Shown here: in pieces, positions 5,545 to 10,090 of the stretch
How positions within the stretch are numbered: position 1 is the first letter of the stretch
Layout of the letters: each line of letters opens with the position of its first letter
DNA from: Patescibacteria group bacterium
Lineage (GTDB): Bacteria; Patescibacteriota; Minisyncoccia; Phycocordibacterales; UBA12445
NCBI GenBank assembly: GCA_022710205.1
Contig: JAKLHJ010000029.1
Coordinates: 1-10,090, forward strand
Direction: 5' to 3'
Length of the DNA stretch: 10,090 nucleotides
The notes under the pieces: model-generated
Told to the model about the DNA's origin: nothing
The model's input: only the letters and a program-made list of their open reading frames with translations
Database searches by the model: none
Made by a program: the position numbers and the translations under genes

Positions 5545-6129
5545 ATGATAAACGGATTTTTAAAAGAGAAAATAAGGATGATAAATCACGGCAAGGAGCT
5601 TTTTGCCAGGGGACGAAGCAGTAGGCGCGAGAGTATAAAAATAAATTCCAGAATAAACAAAAAGCGCGGCTTTATCCTGCTTTTTTCGCTTCTTATCTCA
5701 AGTATTATGCTGACTGCCGGGCTCGCAATATCGCGAATTATAATAAGGCAGATTTATCTGGCATCTGTGCAGAGAGATTCCCAGATGGCCCTTTTTGCCG
5801 CTGATACGGGGCTCGAGTGTGCAAGATATTGGAAGGAAAATGGCCCCAATACGCCTCCGGAATGTAACGAACAGGTGCTGAAAGATTATGATCAGGCGGG
5901 AGTTCCTTTGCTTGGCGCCGGGTCTGTCGGCAGCAGCGATGTGAAATTCTTCTTTAATTTGGGTTCTCCAAGTATCCAAAAGACCTGTGTCCAGGTTGAA
6001 GTGAAAAATTCAGCGTCCCCTCAAAAGATAAAAGCCAAAGGATACAATGTAGAGTGCGATATTTCTACAGGTAAACCTATTGGAGGCAGGGTAGTAGAAA
6101 GAGAGCTGTCTTATATATATTCACAATAA
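5545..6129 (+). CDS. Minor prepilin-like protein, PilX-like
   Basis: This is a 194-residue protein with a long, very basic N-terminus followed by NKKRG-FILLFSLLISSIMLTAGLAIS. The G/F junction at residues 42/43 is a plausible PilD site. Mature position 5 is Phe rather than Glu, a departure from standard pilins that also occurs among PilX-type proteins. After the helix, QMALFAADTGLECARYWKE resembles the PilX pattern in which an A-A-[DE]-[ST]-G-x-E-x-A motif follows the helix. The C-terminal part contains three more cysteines. The start is uncertain: ATG 5545, one base after the previous stop, or ATG 5578 with AAGG next to it. Its place as the last gene of the FimT-PilW-PilV-PilX-like run supports the assignment. 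A 105-nt element containing a small terminator begins 5 bases after its stop. Confidence 0.82.
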   Translation: MINGFLKEKIRMINHGKELFARGRSSRRESIKINSRINKKRGFILLFSLLISSIMLTAGLAISRIIIRQIYLASVQRDSQMALFAADTGLECARYWKENGPNTPPECNEQVLKDYDQAGVPLLGAGSVGSSDVKFFFNLGSPSIQKTCVQVEVKNSASPQKIKAKGYNVECDISTGKPIGGRVVERELSYIYSQ

Positions 6130-6134
6130 ATTTT

Positions 6135-6239
6135 ATTTACCCCGTGAAATTAAATCCCACCCACTGCGGTGGTTTTTAATAAGATAAACTTTATCTTTTG
6201 CAATAATCCCATTCAAGCACTTATTTCACCGGGGTTTTT
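6135..6239 (-). repeat. 105-nt conserved-end element, copy 1 (minus orientation)
   Basis: Read on the minus strand it begins AAAAACCCCGGTGAAATAA and ends TTTAATTTCACGGGGTAAAT. Its ends pair as ACCCC-G-GTGAAAT with ATTTCAC-GGGGT, leaving one bulged base. The second copy (8317-8421, plus strand) has the same length, the same ends and the same bulge position (A instead of G). The interior has diverged, though GATTATTG is shared with a 2-nt shift. On the plus strand this copy fills the space after the PilX-like gene and ends in TTTTT, so it can also act as a terminator. Confidence 0.75.
6157..6177 (+). terminator. Short terminator hairpin at the end of the minor-pilin operon
   Basis: CCACC (6157-6161) pairs with GGTGG (6168-6172) around a 6-nt loop and is followed by TTTTT. 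A second weak hairpin, AAGATAA-ACT-TTATCTT, lies at 6181-6197. The short stem makes this less certain than the terminator at 2239. Confidence 0.5.
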
Positions 6240-6278
6240 GTCTTCAATTTTGTGCTGGGAAATTGTGTCTTTTTCTAC

Positions 6279-6284
6279 TATAAT
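6279..6284 (+). promoter_or_regulatory. -10 box (TATAAT) of ligA, likely leaderless or near-leaderless
   Basis: A perfect TATAAT ends 9 bases before the preferred ligA ATG at 6294, so the predicted transcript would start about 2-4 bases upstream of the start codon. No convincing -35 is present at the normal distance. The box also lies inside the longer GTG-initiated frame, which argues against that start. Confidence 0.6.
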
Positions 6285-6293
6285 CAGAACAAT

Positions 6294-8306
6294 ATGGAAG
6301 ATCTGCGAAAGGTGGAAGAAAGAGTAAAAAAGCTACGAGAGGTGATAAATTATCACCGTGAACTTTATCATGTTTATGACAAGCAGGAGATCTCGGAAGA
6401 AGCCCTAGATTCTCTAAAATACGAACTTGCAACACTCGAGCAAAAATATCCTCAATTTATAACGCCTGATTCGCCGACACAGCGTGTGGCCGGTAAGCCT
6501 TTAGACAAATTTGAGAAGGTAAAGCATAAAGTTCCGCAATGGTCTTTTAACGATGCGTTTTCTGAGGAAGATATCCGCGATTTTGATACAAGAGTTAAAA
6601 GATTTCTTGAAAAAGAAGGGGTTTCTTTGCGCGAAGTGGCTTATGATTGCGAGCTAAAGATAGATGGCTTCAAGATCGTGCTTGAATATGAAAAAGGGCT
6701 TTTGAAGACCGCCGCTACGAGAGGAGACGGCGTAATTGGTGAAAATGTAACGGCAAATGTGCGAACAATAGAATCTATACCACTTCGCCTAAAAGAAGAT
6801 GTTGATATTATTGCAGAGGGGGAGATTTGGATGGGAAAGAAGGGGCTTGAGAGAATAAACAAAGAACAAATAAAGAAGGGAGAAGAGCCGTTCGCAAATC
6901 CAAGAAATCTTGCCGCCGGCACCATACGCCAGCTTGATCCAAAGATAGTGGCGGAAAGAAAATTAGAAAATTTTGCCTATGATATATCAGAGGCAAGTTT
7001 TCCTGTACCGGATAATCAGATAGACGAATTGAAGCGCCTACAATCTCTCGGATTTAAGGTAAATAAGAATTTCAGACTTTGTAAAAACATAGACGAGGTT
7101 ATTTCTTACTGGAAAGAGTGGCAGAAAAAAGCCGAAAAAGAAGATTATTGGATAGACGGAGTTGTTTTGAAGGTGAACGACAGGCATTATCAGGAGCTTC
7201 TTGGCTATACGGGGAAAGCTCCTCGTTTTGGTATCGCTTTTAAATTTAGGGCGGAACAGGCAACAACAATTCTTGAAGATATCAAGGTCCAGGTGGGTAG
7301 AACGGGGGTTCTTACTCCCGTCGCGCACTTGAAACCGGTGCAAATAGCCGGTAGCACGGTGTCACGCGCCACGCTCCATAATGAAGATGAAATAAAAAGG
7401 CTGGATGCGCGCATTGGAGACACTGTTATTCTGCAAAAAGCCGGGGACGTCATACCGAATATTTTGTCGGTGATAAAAGACTTGAGAACGGGTAAGGAAA
7501 AAATATTCAAAATGCCGAAAGATTGTCCTGTCTGCGGAACTCCGGTTATAAGAATGGAGGGGGAGGTAGCATATAAGTGTCCTAATAAAAAATGTTTTGC
7601 GAAGGAGAGAAGAAAGATATATTACTTCGCCGGCAAGTCGGGCTTTAATATCGACGGGCTCGGTCCGAAGATAATCGATCTGCTTGCAGACAATGAATTA
7701 ATCTCTTCACCCGTAGATATTTTTGAATTAAAAGAGGAGGACGTGGAAGCTCTACCTAGAATGGGGGAAAAGTCTGCAGAAAACCTTATAGAAGCCATAA
7801 ATAAAGCCAAAAAAGTGGCGTTACCGAAGTTTATTACGTCTTTGGGTATAGATGGCGTGGGAGAAGAAACTGCTTATGATCTGGCGAAGCATTTTGGAGA
7901 TATAGATAAATTGCGAAAGGCTACGTTGGAAGATCTACGAGGGGTTTATGGAATAGGTGAAGTGACTGCGGAGTCGGTGTTTAATTGGCTGTCTGACGCC
8001 TCAAATAAGAAATTGTTAGACGAATTACTAGAAAGAGTAAGGATCACAAAAGAAGCCGAGGTCGCTACGAGCGAGAGAGGGAAGCTTTCAGGTAAAACCT
8101 TCGTATTTACCGGCACAATGCCTACGCTTGGTCGCGATGAGGGCAAGCAAATGGTGCGCGATAACGGCGGAGATGTGTCAGAATCGGTTTCCCCAAAGAC
8201 AGATTATCTTGTGGCCGGAGAAAGCGCCGGAAGTAAGTATGATAAGGCAGTTAAACTAGGGGTTAAGGTTATCTCTGAAACGGAATTTTTAAAACTATTA
8301 AAATAG
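6294..8306 (+). CDS. ligA: NAD-dependent DNA ligase LigA
   Basis: This 670-residue, full-length enzyme (E. coli LigA has 671) seals nicks using NAD+ during replication and repair. In order it has an NMN-binding Ia domain (INYHRELYHVYDKQEIS); the adenylation domain with catalytic Lys122 in KIDG, TRGDG at 142-146 and FANPRNLAAGT from 200; an OB fold; a Cys4 zinc finger at Cys411, Cys414, Cys429 and Cys434; a helix-hairpin-helix region; and a C-terminal BRCT domain from about 596. All key motifs are intact. The ATG at 6294 is preferred over the GTG at 6252 because homology to LigA begins there and the promoter -10 lies between the two. There is no Shine-Dalgarno. Copies of a 105-nt element lie on both sides of the gene in opposite orientation. 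Confidence 0.98.
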   Translation: MEDLRKVEERVKKLREVINYHRELYHVYDKQEISEEALDSLKYELATLEQKYPQFITPDSPTQRVAGKPLDKFEKVKHKVPQWSFNDAFSEEDIRDFDTRVKRFLEKEGVSLREVAYDCELKIDGFKIVLEYEKGLLKTAATRGDGVIGENVTANVRTIESIPLRLKEDVDIIAEGEIWMGKKGLERINKEQIKKGEEPFANPRNLAAGTIRQLDPKIVAERKLENFAYDISEASFPVPDNQIDELKRLQSLGFKVNKNFRLCKNIDEVISYWKEWQKKAEKEDYWIDGVVLKVNDRHYQELLGYTGKAPRFGIAFKFRAEQATTILEDIKVQVGRTGVLTPVAHLKPVQIAGSTVSRATLHNEDEIKRLDARIGDTVILQKAGDVIPNILSVIKDLRTGKEKIFKMPKDCPVCGTPVIRMEGEVAYKCPNKKCFAKERRKIYYFAGKSGFNIDGLGPKIIDLLADNELISSPVDIFELKEEDVEALPRMGEKSAENLIEAINKAKKVALPKFITSLGIDGVGEETAYDLAKHFGDIDKLRKATLEDLRGVYGIGEVTAESVFNWLSDASNKKLLDELLERVRITKEAEVATSERGKLSGKTFVFTGTMPTLGRDEGKQMVRDNGGDVSESVSPKTDYLVAGESAGSKYDKAVKLGVKVISETEFLKLLK

Positions 8307-8316
8307 TGTTAAATAG

Positions 8317-8421
8317 AAAAACCCCAGTGAAATAGAAGGAAAATTGATTATTGGGGTAGAATAGATTAATCTTGTTGTATAGTATTAGAGGTGTGTTTAA
8401 TTTTAATTTCACGGGGTAAAT
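8317..8421 (+). repeat. 105-nt conserved-end element, copy 2, ending on the gatC start codon
   Basis: It starts 10 bases after the ligA stop with AAAAACCCCAGTGAAATAG and ends TTTAATTTCACGGGGTAAAT, whose last two bases are the first two of the gatC ATG. The final 20 bases are an exact inverted copy of 6135-6154. The ends can pair with the same one-base bulge as copy 1. An alternative local hairpin is ACCCCA (8321-8326) with TGGGGT (8352-8357). It fills nearly all of the ligA-gatC spacer and so must include the gatC leader and perhaps its promoter. Confidence 0.75.
8378..8383 (+). promoter_or_regulatory. Candidate -10 box for gatC inside the 105-nt element
   Basis: TATAGT lies 37 bases before the gatC ATG and would give a leader of roughly 30 bases. 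No good -35 is seen at 16-18 bases. The leader ends in CACGGGGTAA-ATG, where GGGG could serve as a weak Shine-Dalgarno. This is only a candidate; read-through from ligA is equally possible. Confidence 0.3.
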
Positions 8422-8722
8422 GATTGACGCAGGAACTATAAAAAGGTTGGCGGAACTTTCCAGAATAGAGTTATCGCCCGCGGAAAGTGAAAAGATTCAA
8501 AAAGATGTTGGATCTATTTTGGACTATGTATCAGAGCTTAAGAATGCGCCGGTGGGAGGTATTGTGAACGATAAGGAACATATAAATATTATGAGGGAAG
8601 ACAGCGACCCTCATGAGTCGGGCGGATATACGGATAAGATATTGGCTGAGGCTCCTAAACAAAATGGCGGTTATTTTGTGGTTAAGCAGATAATGGAGGA
8701 GAAGAAAAGAATTACGAATTAG
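8420..8722 (+). CDS. gatC: Asp-tRNA(Asn)/Glu-tRNA(Gln) amidotransferase subunit C
   Basis: This 100-residue protein has the normal size and layout of GatC, the small subunit that wraps around and stabilises GatA in the GatCAB complex. GatCAB converts Glu-tRNA(Gln) to Gln-tRNA(Gln), and in many bacteria Asp-tRNA(Asn) to Asn-tRNA(Asn). The N-terminus (IKRLAELSRIELSPAESEKI) is the typical helical part. The middle IMREDSDPHE corresponds to the conserved LRxD segment, and APKQNGGYFVVKQIM is the C-terminal GatA-binding tail. The stop codon TAG lies inside a heptamer repeat, and gatA begins 5 bases later. The start codon is shared with the end of the 105-nt element. The C-terminal RITN comes from the heptamer array rather than from conserved GatC sequence. 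Confidence 0.96.
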   Translation: MIDAGTIKRLAELSRIELSPAESEKIQKDVGSILDYVSELKNAPVGGIVNDKEHINIMREDSDPHESGGYTDKILAEAPKQNGGYFVVKQIMEEKKRITN

Positions 8723-8743
8723 GAATTATGAATTACGAATTAG
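8709..8743. repeat. Heptamer tandem repeat GAATTAN x5 bridging gatC and gatA, site 3
   Basis: Five units (GAATTAC, GAATTAG, GAATTAT, GAATTAC, GAATTAG) cover the end of gatC, the 5-base gap and the start of gatA. The TAG of unit 2 stops gatC. The junction GAATTAT/GAATTAC makes the gatA ATG (8728), the same arrangement as at 3133. The AGGA at unit boundary 8721-8724 is the only Shine-Dalgarno-like sequence and is closer than usual to the ATG. Confidence 0.88.
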
Positions 8744-10090
8744 GGAAACTAACAATCAAGAAGGCTGTTGAGGGCATAAAGGCCGGAGATTTTTCGGCAG
8801 TTGAACTTACCGGCGAATATTTAAAAAATATCGAAAATAAAGAGGCGGAAATAGGCGCCTATTTGGAGGTTTTTGATGATGCTCTGGAAAATGCAAAAAA
8901 GGTAGACGAAAAGATTAAAAACGGAGATAAGAGTGGTACGCTTCTTGGCGTGCCAATGGCTTTTAAAGATAACATTTTAATTGAGGGAAAGACTTGTTCT
9001 GCAGGTTCAAAGATGCTTGAGAATTATAAGGCAACATACGATGCGACAGTTATTTCCAGGCTCAAAGAAGCTGGTGTCGTTGCATTGGGCAGGGCCAATA
9101 TGGATGAATTTGCGATGGGTAGCTCTACCGAGAATTCCGCATTTAAAATAACCAAAAATCCGCACGATCTAAGTAGGGTCCCGGGAGGTTCATCGGGCGG
9201 TTCTGCCGCCTCCGTGGCCGGAGAAATGGCTCTTGGATCGCTTGGTTCAGATACGGGAGGGTCTGTCAGACAGCCGGCGGCTTTTTGCGGTATTGTGGGC
9301 CTAAAACCGACCTATGGAGCGGTCTCCAGGAACGGTGTGGTCGCTATGGGTAGTTCTCTTGATCAGATAGGTCCGCTTGGAAAGAGGGTGGAGGACGTGG
9401 AGGCAATTTTTGATGTAATCCACGGCAGGGATGAGATGGATTCCACTACGCGCATATATCCTGACAACGGAGGCAAGAACTTCGCGAAAAGAATCGGCGT
9501 GCCTAGAAATTTTTTGCAGGATGGACTATCAAAAGAGATAGAAGAAAATTTTGACAAGACGCTTGCTGACCTGAAATCTTTGGGATACGAAATTGTAGAT
9601 ATTGATCTGCCAAACATAGGGTATTCTTTGCCGGTTTATTACGTAATCATGCCCGCCGAGGTCTCTACGAACCTCGCCAGATTTGATGGGGTCAGATATG
9701 GACTGCACAAAGACGGCGCGAATCTCCTGGAGGATTATGTGAAATCACGAGGGGCCGGATTTGGTCCCGAGGTTAGACGCAGGATCATCCTTGGAACTTA
9801 CGTTCTTTCTTCAGGATATTATGATGCATATTACAAAAAAGCCGAGGAGGTGCGAGGCCTTATCAAAAACGATTTTGCCAGAATATTTAACGGCGCAAAT
9901 GCTGTGTCTGCTATGATCACGCCGACCACTCCATCGCCCGCGTTTAAGATAGGGGAGAAGACCGAAGACCCATTAAAGATGTATTTGGAGGATATTTTTA
10001 CCGTCCCTGCGAATATTGTAGGTGTTCCCGCAATGTCTGTGCCATCAGGTTTTGCCAAATTAGAAGGAAAAGACATCCCGCTTGGGGTTC
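8728..10090 (+). CDS. gatA: Asp-tRNA(Asn)/Glu-tRNA(Gln) amidotransferase subunit A (3' truncated)
   Basis: The frame is open from ATG 8728 to the right edge, giving 454 residues with no stop. GatA is usually about 480-490, so roughly 30 residues are missing. GatA is the amidase-signature subunit that hydrolyses glutamine and passes ammonia to GatB for tRNA-dependent transamidation. The Ser-cis-Ser-Lys triad is complete: Lys80 in AFKDN, Ser155 in PGGSSGGSAAS and nucleophile Ser179 in SDTGGSVRQPA. Further conserved blocks are LGRANMDEFAMGSSTENSAF, GLKPTYGAVSR and SSLDQIGPLG. The first residues MNYEL come from the heptamer repeat, before the conserved LTIKKAVEGIKAGDFSAVEL. gatC lies 5 bases upstream, so the two are almost certainly co-transcribed and translationally coupled. 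gatB is not in the window. Confidence 0.97.
   Translation, partial: MNYELGKLTIKKAVEGIKAGDFSAVELTGEYLKNIENKEAEIGAYLEVFDDALENAKKVDEKIKNGDKSGTLLGVPMAFKDNILIEGKTCSAGSKMLENYKATYDATVISRLKEAGVVALGRANMDEFAMGSSTENSAFKITKNPHDLSRVPGGSSGGSAASVAGEMALGSLGSDTGGSVRQPAAFCGIVGLKPTYGAVSRNGVVAMGSSLDQIGPLGKRVEDVEAIFDVIHGRDEMDSTTRIYPDNGGKNFAKRIGVPRNFLQDGLSKEIEENFDKTLADLKSLGYEIVDIDLPNIGYSLPVYYVIMPAEVSTNLARFDGVRYGLHKDGANLLEDYVKSRGAGFGPEVRRRIILGTYVLSSGYYDAYYKKAEEVRGLIKNDFARIFNGANAVSAMITPTTPSPAFKIGEKTEDPLKMYLEDIFTVPANIVGVPAMSVPSGFAKLEGKDIPLGV

Noticed and set aside
6252..6293. GTG-initiated extension of LigA by 14 residues
   Set aside because: The extension contains the TATAAT promoter box and has no similarity to LigA N-termini; ATG 6294 fits the family.
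9363..9617. Minus-strand frames over gatA, ligA, pilD and the pilins (for example 3902-4393, 7038-7343, 9363-9617)
   Set aside because: All lie opposite well-supported plus-strand genes, have no recognisable domains or start signals, and show serine/proline-rich antisense composition.

Overview
The window looks like ordinary chromosomal DNA from a Candidate Phyla Radiation (Patescibacteria) bacterium, most likely a parcubacterial lineage. This is an inference with no database support. It rests on moderately AT-rich DNA with compact genes, a type IV pilus locus with several single-domain prepilins and no secretin or alignment genes in view, GAATTAN heptamer repeats at gene edges (reading MNYEL at two starts), a LigA of the variant type I associate with this group, weak or absent Shine-Dalgarno sequences, and only TAA/TAG stop codons.

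Layout, all genes on the + strand. 1-749: 3' part of pilC, the inner-membrane platform protein. 750-1106: gene-free spacer with a heptamer repeat, a terminator and a REP-like inverted pair. 1107-2123: two tandem paralogous class III prepilins, probably major pilins. 2116-2271: a hairpin-forming 35-nt repeat array, then a strong terminator. 2317-6129: a likely operon made of pilD (prepilin peptidase) and four minor prepilins resembling FimT/GspH, PilW/GspJ, PilV/GspI and PilX, the classic minor-pilin order. 6294-8306: ligA, with its own promoter. 8420-8722 and 8728-end: gatC and the first 454 codons of gatA, subunits of the tRNA-dependent amidotransferase.

How the genes work together: PilD would cleave and N-methylate the prepilins, PilC would be the platform for the assembly ATPase (expected upstream, outside the window), and the minor pilins would prime or cap the fibre. 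LigA and GatCA are housekeeping genes unrelated to the pilus.

The least explained signals are non-coding. Two 105-nt elements with conserved ends lie in opposite orientation on either side of ligA, and one supplies the gatC start codon. A 76-nt palindrome between the PilW-like and PilV-like genes ends in a similar motif. Heptamer tandem repeats create stop and start codons at gene junctions. A structured repeat array begins exactly at the stop codon of the second pilin. pilD and ligA both have a TATAAT box so close to the ATG that their mRNAs may be leaderless. I see no tRNA, rRNA, CRISPR array, insertion sequence or defence system.
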